From Collimonas antrihumi (GTDB lineage Bacteria > Pseudomonadota > Gammaproteobacteria > Burkholderiales > Burkholderiaceae_D), in the NCBI RefSeq assembly GCF_018304965.1, contig NZ_JAGQED010000001.1:1-64000 (forward strand): 64,000 bases of DNA. Reading direction: 5' to 3'. Position numbers and translations under genes: made by a program. The notes beneath the pieces are model-generated. The model did not search any database and was not told the origin of the DNA. It saw only the letters and a program-made list of their open reading frames with translations. Shown piece after piece: positions 24,670 to 31,962 of the stretch; position 1 is the stretch's first letter; the number at the start of each line of letters is the position of its first letter.

Positions 24670-25554
24670 TCATGCTTCCGGCAGCGGAATCCACTCGTCG
24701 TCGCCTGGCACTCGATCGAAGCGCTGCTCGCGCCAATTGTTTTTGGCGGTTTCAATCAGTTGCGGGTCGCTGGCAACGAAATTCCACCAGATGGTGCGCG
24801 GGCCGTCGATAGGGGCGCCGCCCAACAGCATGACCAGGGCGGCTTCGCTGGCGGCAATCTTTACTGCCCGATCCGTTTGCAATACAGCCAGCACACCCGT
24901 TTCCAACGCTTCACCGTCGATAGTCACGCTGCCGCTGGCGACATACACGGCTTGCTGCGGGTATTCCGCTTCAAGCGTGAACTGCGCTCCCGCCTGCATT
25001 TCGGTGGCGACATACAGGGTCGGCGAATTGATTTTGACTGGCGCTTCCCGGCCAAACGCGCGGCCGGCGACGACGCGCAGCTGGTAACCGTCACCTTTTA
25101 TCAGAGGCAAGCTCGCCGCCGGGTGGTGGGCGAAGGCGGGCGCGCATTCTTCATCGGCCAGTGGCAACGCCACCCAGGTCTGGATCCCGTGCAGGCGCCA
25201 GCCGTTGGCGCGTTGCGCTGCGGGCGTGCGTTCAGCGTGGACGATACCGCGTCCCGCTGTCATCCAGTTGACGTCGCCGGGAATGATTTCCTGATCGTTA
25301 CCCAGGCTGTCATGGTGGCGGATTGCGCCTTCGAACAGGTAAGTGACGGTTGCCAGGCCGATATGCGGATGGGGCCGGACATCGATGCCTTGGCCGCTGG
25401 CAAAATCGACTGGTCCCATGTGGTCGAAAAACAGGAAAGGCCCAACGCTTTGATGGCGGCCCGCAGGCAGTACGCGGCGCACCACCAGTTCGCCGAGATC
25501 GCGGGCGCGGCCCGGGATGCGATATGCAATCGAGGGTGTTATCGGGGTTGTCAT
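24670..25554 (-). CDS. Pirin-family bicupin protein
   Basis: This 294-residue protein has the N-terminal metal-binding cupin with RPHPHIGLATVTYLFEG and, later, IVHAERTP (His, His, His, Glu ligands), and a C-terminal cupin with VYVASGSVTIDG. Bacterial pirins of this type include quercetin-dioxygenase-like enzymes and regulators. AGGACAC precedes the ATG at 25554; the frame is open further upstream but into a low-complexity region. The gene lies between catalase and antiporter genes on the same strand; a strong terminator lies upstream, so it has its own promoter. Confidence 0.88.
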   Translation of the reverse strand: MTTPITPSIAYRIPGRARDLGELVVRRVLPAGRHQSVGPFLFFDHMGPVDFASGQGIDVRPHPHIGLATVTYLFEGAIRHHDSLGNDQEIIPGDVNWMTAGRGIVHAERTPAAQRANGWRLHGIQTWVALPLADEECAPAFAHHPAASLPLIKGDGYQLRVVAGRAFGREAPVKINSPTLYVATEMQAGAQFTLEAEYPQQAVYVASGSVTIDGEALETGVLAVLQTDRAVKIAASEAALVMLLGGAPIDGPRTIWWNFVASDPQLIETAKNNWREQRFDRVPGDDEWIPLPEA

Positions 25555-25671
25555 AGTGTGTCCTGGTTTAGTGTGCCCTGGTTTAAGTAAACAAAAAAAC
25601 AAGGCCGCTGCAACAAAACGACTTGCACAGGTTGGAGACATTAGCATATTTGAATGTTCCGGGCGGAGTGC

Positions 25672-25719
25672 AAAAAAAGAGCCGGTTTCGTTCGCAGAAA
25701 AACTGCGAACGAAACCGGC
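25672..25719 (-). terminator. Strong intrinsic terminator, probably of the antiporter gene
   Basis: Perfect 17-bp arms (25681-25697 and 25703-25719, GCCGGTTTCGTTCGCAG and complement) with an A5 loop are followed on the minus strand by CTCTTTTTTT. It lies about 160 bases downstream of the chaA-like stop, with a dispersed repeat element in between. Confidence 0.85.
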
Positions 25720-25750
25720 CCTGATTAAATGTTTCCGTGGTCGCGCATCG

Positions 25751-25873
25751 CGTAGGGTGGCACGAATGCCCACGCGTGACCGCGATAGCCGGAGTGCAAA
25801 CCCTCGCGGCGCGGAAATAAGTATGTGCGTGGAGCGAGTTCACGCGTGGGCACAAAAGCGTGCCCACCCTACG
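25751..25873. repeat. Dispersed long-inverted-repeat element, copy 1 (123 bp)
   Basis: The ends are CGTAGGGTGGCACG and CGTGCCCACCCTACG. Each arm holds a smaller inverted repeat (TGCCCACGCG next to GTGG). The inner words of the two arms differ in this copy, unlike copies 2 and 3. It lies in the 3' untranslated region of the antiporter gene, before its terminator. Confidence 0.85.
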
Positions 25874-25879
25874 ATTACA

Positions 25880-26977
25880 TCAAGGAACGATGGTGGTAAA
25901 CAAATAGACAGCAAAAATCACCAGGTGGACAGTACCTTGCATGACAGTGGTACGTCCGGTGCCGAGTGAAAAAGCGGCGACGATGAACGACAGCAGCAAC
26001 AGCACCGTGGATTTGATATCCAGGCCGAGCGACAAGGTCCAGCCGGTAGTCAGCGAAACGATGGCCACCGCCGGAATGGTCAGGCCGATACTGGCCAGCG
26101 CCGAGCCCAGCGCCAGGTTGAGGCTGGTCTGGAGGCGATTGGCGCGCGCTGCCCGCACGGCGGCCAATCCTTCCGGCAGCAGCACCACTGCGGCAATGAT
26201 GATGCCGACCAGGGTCTTGGGCGCACCGACGCTGGCGACGGCGGTTTCCAGGGTCGGCGCCAGCGACTTCGCCAGCAGAACTACCGCGCCCAGGCAAACC
26301 AGCAGCAAGCCGCCGCTGACTAGCGCTATCTTGTTCGATGGCGGCGCTGCATGGACATCTTCATCGTTGATCGCTTCTTCCGGCAGGAAATAGTCGCGGT
26401 GGCGCACGGTTTGCACCAACACGAAGGTACCGTAGAGTATCAATGAGATAACGGCGATGAACGCCAGCTGGCTGGGGCTGTAGAACGGCCCTACCGCAGA
26501 TGAGGTGTAGTTGGGTAATACCAGGGTCAGCACCGCGATTGCCGCCAGCGTGGCGAGCGAGGCGCTGACGCCCAGCAAGCCGAAACTTTGTTCTTTATGG
26601 TGGCTGGCGCCAACCAGCAGGCAGATGCCGACGATACCGTTGAGAATGATCATGATGGCGGCAAACACGGTATCGCGTGCCAGCCCGGTGGTTTCCTCGC
26701 CGCCGGCCAGCATCAGCGATACGATCAGCGCGACTTCAATCAGTGTCACCGCCAGCGCCAGCACCAGGGTACCGTAAGGTTCGCCAACCCGGTGCGCCAC
26801 TACCTCGGCGTGATACACCGCTGCCAGCACGCTGCCGAGCAAGCCGGCCACCAGCAATATTGTATAAGCGCCGCCGAAATTAAAACTTGCGCCGCCAAGA
26901 AATATCCAGCCGGCGATCGGAGCCGCAATGGACCATATGGGGAGTGTAGGAGAAATTTTCATAGGCAGATTGAACAC
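25880..26977 (-). CDS. chaA: ChaA-type Ca2+/H+ (Na+/H+) antiporter
   Basis: This 365-residue inner-membrane protein has about eleven transmembrane helices in two sodium/calcium exchanger domains. The acidic ion-binding motifs are GEPYGTLVLALAVTLIEVALI in the first half and LPEGLAAVRAARANRLQTSLNLALGSALASIGLT in the second, with a hydrophilic loop (EEAINDEDVHAA) between. It exports Ca2+ or Na+ in exchange for protons. The frame starts with GTG at 26977; an ATG at 26962 (MKISPTL) is equally possible as neither has a clear ribosome binding site. The gene ends just inside a repeat element. Confidence 0.9.
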   Translation of the reverse strand: MFNLPMKISPTLPIWSIAAPIAGWIFLGGASFNFGGAYTILLVAGLLGSVLAAVYHAEVVAHRVGEPYGTLVLALAVTLIEVALIVSLMLAGGEETTGLARDTVFAAIMIILNGIVGICLLVGASHHKEQSFGLLGVSASLATLAAIAVLTLVLPNYTSSAVGPFYSPSQLAFIAVISLILYGTFVLVQTVRHRDYFLPEEAINDEDVHAAPPSNKIALVSGGLLLVCLGAVVLLAKSLAPTLETAVASVGAPKTLVGIIIAAVVLLPEGLAAVRAARANRLQTSLNLALGSALASIGLTIPAVAIVSLTTGWTLSLGLDIKSTVLLLLSFIVAAFSLGTGRTTVMQGTVHLVIFAVYLFTTIVP

Positions 26978-27176
26978 GTATCAAGTAATTTTTGCAAGCC
27001 TTGCGTGAATGGCAAATTTTTACAGACGTCGTCAGGGTAGGGTATGGCGGGCATCCACCACGATTTGCCGCGTTCGCTGCAAGTGCTGTCCACCGCAGCC
27101 GGCGATCGGCAAGCCATACAGGCAAACCAGGTCGGCCAATGCCAGCATCTGATCTGTTTACCGCGAACCAGATGTT

Positions 27177-28130
27177 TCATTTGCCGGCCGCCAGCCGCCG
27201 CCGGTCCAGGGGTTTCAGGTCGGCCGCCATATGGCTGGCCAGATAATCGATGAATACTCGCATTTTCGGCGCCAGATAACGGGTCGGCAGGTATTGTATG
27301 AAGGCCGTGCCCTGATACGCGGCGATGAACTCCCAATCGGTGAGCACGGCTTTTACCAAGCCTTGCTCAAGGGCGTTGCGCACGATGAAATAGGGCAGGC
27401 AGCCGATACCCAGGTTTTGCAGCACGCCTTCCAGCCGCGCTTCACTGTGATTGACGACATAGCGTCCGCTGACCTTGATAATGGTGGTTTCACCCTGGCG
27501 CATGAAGCGCCAGTCGGAATCTCCCGGGGTTTCGCCGAGGTAAAGGCAACTATGGCCGCACAGGTCTTGCGGCTGTTTCGGGGTGCCGTGCCGGGCCAGA
27601 TAGCTGGGAGTGGCGCACAGCACCTGGTCGATCGACATCAGCGGCCGCGCCACCAGGCCGTCGGCTGGCTGGCTGGTGATGCGGATCACCAGGTCGGCAT
27701 CGTCATTGATCAAATCGACGTGACGATCGGTCAGGATCAGTTGCACATCGACTTGCGGATATTTTTCCAGGAAACCGGGTATCAGAGGAGTAACCACCGA
27801 TTTTCCGAAGGCTTTCGGCATGCCGACCCGCAACAGGCCCTGCGGCACCGCCACGAATTTATCGGCGACGTCCATCGCCGCCTTGGCCGCGTTCACCATC
27901 TCCAGGCAGCGCTGATAAGCCTCGCTGCCGGATTCGCTCAGGCGCAGTTTGCGCGTGGTTCGCTCCAATAACCTGACCGATAATGCCTGCTCGAGACGTG
28001 ATACCTGGCGGCTGACGGCCGAGGGCGTCATTCCCAGCTCCAGGGCCGCCGTCGAAAAGCTGCCGGTTTCTACTACCCGCACAAACACAGCCATGTCAGG
28101 CATCAGCTTGATATATCGGTTAGCTCCCAT
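27177..28130 (-). CDS. LysR-family transcriptional regulator
   Basis: This 317-residue protein has an N-terminal winged helix (MAVFVRVVETGSFSTAALELGMTPSAVSRQVSRLEQAL) and a substrate-binding domain with the TGSF-type and CrgA-like pattern (VGMPKAFGKSVVTPLIPGFLEKYPQVDVQLIL). It is transcribed divergently from the argininosuccinate-synthase-like gene, so it most likely controls that cassette. GGGAATAA precedes the ATG. The shared upstream region contains an imperfect inverted repeat suited to a LysR dimer pair. Confidence 0.93.
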   Translation of the reverse strand: MGANRYIKLMPDMAVFVRVVETGSFSTAALELGMTPSAVSRQVSRLEQALSVRLLERTTRKLRLSESGSEAYQRCLEMVNAAKAAMDVADKFVAVPQGLLRVGMPKAFGKSVVTPLIPGFLEKYPQVDVQLILTDRHVDLINDDADLVIRITSQPADGLVARPLMSIDQVLCATPSYLARHGTPKQPQDLCGHSCLYLGETPGDSDWRFMRQGETTIIKVSGRYVVNHSEARLEGVLQNLGIGCLPYFIVRNALEQGLVKAVLTDWEFIAAYQGTAFIQYLPTRYLAPKMRVFIDYLASHMAADLKPLDRRRLAAGK

Positions 28131-28162
28131 TTATTCCCGCCGCGCACAAGTGTTGTTCTGAA

Positions 28163-28208
28163 TTGATAGATTATCGTATTTGCCGGAATAAAACATAATA
28201 ACTATCAA
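28163..28208. promoter_or_regulatory. Candidate LysR binding site in divergent promoter
   Basis: TTGATAG (28163-28169) and CTATCAA (28202-28208) form an inverted repeat, extended inward by ATTAT and ATAAT. The spacing is long for one LysR half-site pair but fits a tetramer. It lies between the LysR and ASS-like starts. Confidence 0.5.
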
Positions 28209-28285
28209 TAACGATGTTTTTATTCGTATTTGTCTTTATTTGTGTCTTGATTAATTTACTCATGCCATCCAGTGCCGGAGCGCCT

Positions 28286-29524
28286 ATGATTCAGCCGCTA
28301 AAAAGAATACGCAGCATCGACGACCTGAAACTGGTCGCCGGCCATTGCGAGCATGTCCTGACTTTGTTCAGTGGCGGACTGGATAGCACTTACGCCTTGA
28401 AATGCCTGGTCGACAGCGGTTGCCGCGTCACGGCGCTGACAGTCGATCTGGGCGAGGGCGTCAACACCGCCGACCTGCAGCAGATCACCGCGCATTTTGG
28501 CGCGGAATTGCTGGTGATCGATGGCCAACAGGCGTTTGCCGAAGATGCCGTGCTACCAGCGATTCGCGCCAATGCCAAGTATATGGGCATCTATCCGATC
28601 AGTTCATCGCTGTCGCGACCCATCATTGCCCGTTTCGCGGTTGAAACCGCATTGCGCCTGGGCTGCAACGCCATCGTCCATACCGCCAACCAGTCGCAGA
28701 ACACGTTGCGTCGTTTGAATGGCGCGATCGCCCAACTTGGCTATGCCGGTTATTACGGCACACCCTATGAATACACGGCTATTTCGCGCGAAGAAAAAAT
28801 CGAAGCCTTGCGCGCCGCCGGCCTGCCGCACTTCCAGGCACGCGGCATCAGCGGCGACGCCAATCTGTGGTGCCGTGAATTCGAATCCGGTTCGCTCGAT
28901 AATCCGGAGTCGTTCTGGGTGCCGGAATCGCTGTTTGACTGGACCGCAGCGGTCGATCCGGCGCCTGCCAGTGTCGAAATCTCGATCAGGTTCGATGCAG
29001 GCCGTCCGGTCGCCATCGATGGCGAGGCTTTGCCGTTGGTGGAATTGATCGCGCGCCTTAACCAGCGCGTCGGTGCATTCGGTATCGGCCGTTATTGTGG
29101 CCTGGAACATCTGGAGCAGGGCGAAAAGGTGCTGGAAGTACGCGAAGCGCCGGCCGCCATGGCCTTGCTGGAAGCTTATCGACACCTGGAAACAGCAGTG
29201 CTGGATGCCGAACTGCTGCGCGAAAAGCTTAAGCTGGAACAGCTGTGGGTGCGCGAGGCGATCGAAGGCCGCTGGTTCACACCGTTGCGCGCAGCGACAG
29301 ACCGCTTCATCCTCGAAGCCGCCCAGCATGTCAGCGGCACCGTCAATTACCGCTTGCGCGCCGGCGCCGCCGATGTCTGCGCGATCCGGGCCGATGCGCC
29401 GCTGTACCTGACCGACCGCGACAGCTGGGAAAAAGAAATTGCAGCACAACGTTCCAGCCGCCACCTGTCATTGCCTTCGCATTCTGTATTGGACGCGAGC
29501 AAGCTGCTGGCCGAGGAAAATTAA
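28286..29524 (+). CDS. Argininosuccinate synthase-like ATP-dependent ligase
   Basis: This 412-residue N-type ATP pyrophosphatase has the PP-loop SGGLDS at residues 29-34, and TALTVDLGEG and YPISSSLSRPIIARF as in ArgG. True ArgG (about 400-445 residues) binds aspartate and citrulline through a TGKGNDQVRF motif; here the matching stretch reads TANQSQNTLRRLN, so the acceptor site has changed. The C-terminal half is only loosely ArgG-like. The ATG at 28286 has CCGGAG upstream; the longer frame begins with a hydrophobic run that is probably not translated. The stop codon directly abuts the ATG of the dioxygenase gene. I infer a ligase acting on an amino acid or ureido compound other than citrulline/aspartate. 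Confidence 0.82.
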   Translation: MIQPLKRIRSIDDLKLVAGHCEHVLTLFSGGLDSTYALKCLVDSGCRVTALTVDLGEGVNTADLQQITAHFGAELLVIDGQQAFAEDAVLPAIRANAKYMGIYPISSSLSRPIIARFAVETALRLGCNAIVHTANQSQNTLRRLNGAIAQLGYAGYYGTPYEYTAISREEKIEALRAAGLPHFQARGISGDANLWCREFESGSLDNPESFWVPESLFDWTAAVDPAPASVEISIRFDAGRPVAIDGEALPLVELIARLNQRVGAFGIGRYCGLEHLEQGEKVLEVREAPAAMALLEAYRHLETAVLDAELLREKLKLEQLWVREAIEGRWFTPLRAATDRFILEAAQHVSGTVNYRLRAGAADVCAIRADAPLYLTDRDSWEKEIAAQRSSRHLSLPSHSVLDASKLLAEEN

Positions 29525-30277
29525 ATGGAAATCGAGGCTTCGGCGCCAATCAAGATTGCGCCGCTCATCATTGACCATCTCAGCGGCGAGCTGCGCAGCC
29601 GGCTGTTCACTGTCCTCTCCGGCCGCGCCGTGCAAGCTGCCTGCGACGTCGATCTTGCGGCATGGAACGATTTCGCGGCTTGCTGGAACAACCTGCCGCA
29701 AGATAAATACATGGGCGACAACGGCAGCTATCGATTCCGCCGTTACGGTGCATTCGAGCTGGACGCGGCCGACGGCGTGCTGCAGCAAATGCCGCATGGA
29801 CCTTACGTGCAGCCGAGCTACATCAATAAGCTCAATGGTGACATCGCGCGTCATTTCGCGCCGCTGGAGCAGCACTTTGTCGATAATCCTTTCCTGTCCG
29901 GCTTGCTGCTGTCTCTGGCGCAGGTGTTTGACCAGGTTGATGGCTGCAGCGGTAAATGGGATATCCGCCTGCATCCTTACCGGATACGCGCCAGTTCCCA
30001 TACGCCCGGTAATCCGACGCCGGAAGGATTGCATCGCGATGGTGTCGATTACATCGTCACCATGATGGTGCGCCGTCACAATGTGGCTGGCGGTGAAACC
30101 TATATTACCGATGTTGCCGGCAAACTGATGTGCCGCTATACCTTGACCGATCCGATGGACCTGATGCTGGCCGACGATGCCCGCACCATGCACGGCGTGA
30201 CCAAGGTGTTGCCGTTTGAAGAAAAACGTGAAGCATTCAGAGATGTGCTGGTGATTGCCTACACCAGAATTTCCTGA
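29525..30277 (+). CDS. 2OG-Fe(II) dioxygenase, free amino acid hydroxylase family (BsmA/IDO-like)
   Basis: This 250-residue protein resembles the 2OG-Fe dioxygenase family of isoleucine 4-hydroxylase (IDO) and BsmA. The iron ligands fit HRD in EGLHRDGVDYI and the distal His in ARTMHGVTKV; an Arg for 2-oxoglutarate follows in the C-terminal strands. The FRRYGAFELD and HPYRIRA blocks are also family-like. These enzymes hydroxylate free aliphatic amino acids in the cytoplasm. The gene starts at the base after the ASS-like stop, so the two proteins are almost certainly made together. The amino acid substrate is unknown. Confidence 0.82.
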   Translation: MEIEASAPIKIAPLIIDHLSGELRSRLFTVLSGRAVQAACDVDLAAWNDFAACWNNLPQDKYMGDNGSYRFRRYGAFELDAADGVLQQMPHGPYVQPSYINKLNGDIARHFAPLEQHFVDNPFLSGLLLSLAQVFDQVDGCSGKWDIRLHPYRIRASSHTPGNPTPEGLHRDGVDYIVTMMVRRHNVAGGETYITDVAGKLMCRYTLTDPMDLMLADDARTMHGVTKVLPFEEKREAFRDVLVIAYTRIS

Positions 30278-30327
30278 TGCAACAGACCAGACTGACCTGA
30301 CCAATATCCTCGGTGCTCCCGCCGTTT

Positions 30328-30366
30328 GTTCCGCTCAGCCTCCACCTAGGCGGAACGTTTTTTTTC
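30328..30366 (+). terminator. Intrinsic terminator after the dioxygenase gene
   Basis: GTTCCGC (30328-30334) pairs with GCGGAAC (30350-30356), followed by a T8 run. It separates the ligase/dioxygenase pair from the exporter gene, which may be reached by read-through or have its own promoter. Confidence 0.75.
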
Positions 30367-30372
30367 TTAACT

Positions 30373-30393
30373 GATAGCGCTGTTAGCGCTATC
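30373..30393. promoter_or_regulatory. 9-bp inverted repeat just before exporter ribosome binding site
   Basis: GATAGCGCT-GTT-AGCGCTATC is perfect and ends two bases before the GGAG ribosome binding site of the EamA gene. It may be an operator or an mRNA hairpin that limits translation. Confidence 0.5.
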
Positions 30394-30407
30394 TGGAGTA
30401 AAGCGAA

Positions 30408-31424
30408 GTGACAAACGAAGTGATAAATATCTCTGCCGGCGGTTCTGCCAAATCCTCTGGCAATTCTTCCGCCAAAGGTCTCTGGCTAGCCGATTTGCTG
30501 TTATTGCTGGTCGCGATAGTGTGGGGCACCAGCTATGGTGTCGCCAAGGATGCGTTGGTGTTTTACCCGGTGCTGGGTTTTGTGGCGATTCGTTTTTGCA
30601 TGACTTTTTTATTGTTGTTACCCAGTTTGCGTCAACTGGCCACGCCGGAAGGTCGGGCAGCGTTGCGGGCGGGATTGCCTTTGGGTTTGATTCTGCTTGC
30701 CATCTTTATTTGCGAGACCTTCGGCGTGGCCTTGACCCAGGCCTCGAATGCCGCTTTCCTGATCAGCCTGTGTGTGGTCTTTACACCGTTCGTCGAATGG
30801 CTGGTGATGGCGCAACGTCCCAAGGCCAGCGCGTTCGTGGTGGCTTTCATCTCGCTCTTCGGCACCTGGCTGCTGACCATCGGCAGCGATCTGAATTTCA
30901 ATCTGGGCGACGGCCTGATGCTGGCGGCGGCCTTGTTGCGCGCCTTCATGATGGTCATGACCAAGCGTCTGACGGTCAATAAAAACATGTCCAACCTGAC
31001 CCTGACCGCGGTGCAGTCCGGGGTGGTGGGGTTTGGCTGTTTGCTGGTTGCCAGCCTGTTCATGCAAGGCGGCCTGCCGCCTCTGCCCGGCGATCCCGGC
31101 TTCTGGGTGAGTACGGTTTATCTGGTGTTGTTTTGCACGATCTTTGCTTTTTTTGCGCAGAACTATGGTGTCCGGCGCAGCAATCCCACCCGGGTTTCCC
31201 TGTTGATGGGGAGCGAGCCGGTATTCGGTGCGCTATTTGCTTCCTTTTGGCTGGGCGAGAAACTCGGTACGCTGTCCTGGATCGGCGGCGCGCTGATTGT
31301 CGGCGCTACGTTGTGGGCGACCTTGCCGCGTTCGGTGTTTAATTTTGGTGCGTTTTTTTCGACGCGTAGCATCAAGCAGGAAAGTGCGCCTGTCATCGGT
31401 GTCGGCGCCGATTCTAGTCAGTAA
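30408..31424 (+). CDS. EamA/DMT-family exporter
   Basis: This 338-residue inner-membrane protein has about ten transmembrane helices in two EamA repeats (LLLLVAIVWGTSYGVAKDALVFYPVLGFVAIRF in the first; the second ends WIGGALIVGATLWATLP). Members of the family export amino acids and related metabolites. The frame starts at a GTG with GGAGTAAAG upstream. Next to a ligase and an amino acid hydroxylase it is a good candidate for exporting their product, but a terminator separates them. Confidence 0.9.
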   Translation: MTNEVINISAGGSAKSSGNSSAKGLWLADLLLLLVAIVWGTSYGVAKDALVFYPVLGFVAIRFCMTFLLLLPSLRQLATPEGRAALRAGLPLGLILLAIFICETFGVALTQASNAAFLISLCVVFTPFVEWLVMAQRPKASAFVVAFISLFGTWLLTIGSDLNFNLGDGLMLAAALLRAFMMVMTKRLTVNKNMSNLTLTAVQSGVVGFGCLLVASLFMQGGLPPLPGDPGFWVSTVYLVLFCTIFAFFAQNYGVRRSNPTRVSLLMGSEPVFGALFASFWLGEKLGTLSWIGGALIVGATLWATLPRSVFNFGAFFSTRSIKQESAPVIGVGADSSQ

Positions 31425-31962
31425 TCACGCAGATTTTATCGGCAGCTGCATTCCAGATAAGTCCTAAATAAGTCCTAACGAAAATCAACGAAAACCATGT
31501 TTCGATAGAAGAAAATATCAGCGTCTTTACTATTGCCGTGTGGAAATAATTGATTTATCCTGAATCATCGAATAAATGAATTTGAATGAATTTGAATTGT
31601 GCAACGAGAAGTAAACACCGGATGTAAAGCGTTGATTTTTTACACGGCATGCGCTCCAAAAGAGTCACCAATGCCGTTGTTAATCCTCAAGAGGGAAGTC
31701 CCATGATTTGCGCCAGATTCATTCCAGTTTTCATTCTTTCGCGCTGCGCATCAGACGCAGCCCATCACCGCTTCATCCATCTTCCGGCATTGCCAGCGCT
31801 AGCGTTAATGCTGCGGCCATCAAGTTAACGGACGCTACGTCCCGTTAAGCACTGCATCACAACCGGTGATGCAGACTCCAGCGCCAAGCCAACTTTGCAT
31901 TGCTGATCGCAGTGCAGGGCGGCGGCGTCTTTCATCTGTTCCATTCAAGAGGAATTAGCGAT
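31425..31962. other. 538-base AT-rich intergenic region upstream of the sedolisin
   Basis: It contains the tandem repeat ATAAGTCCTAA x2 (31457-31478), followed by CGAAAATCAA and CGAAAACC. Two hairpins follow: TTAACGG/CCGTTAA around 31825-31848 and CTGCATCAC/GTGATGCAG at 31852-31874. It probably forms a long structured 5' leader for the peptidase gene. No ORF of note. Confidence 0.5.
31852..31874 (+). promoter_or_regulatory. Leader hairpin upstream of sedolisin gene
   Basis: Perfect 9-bp arms (CTGCATCAC, GTGATGCAG) with a 5-base loop, directly after a second hairpin. No T-run follows, so it is not a terminator; it may stabilise or control the message. Confidence 0.4.
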
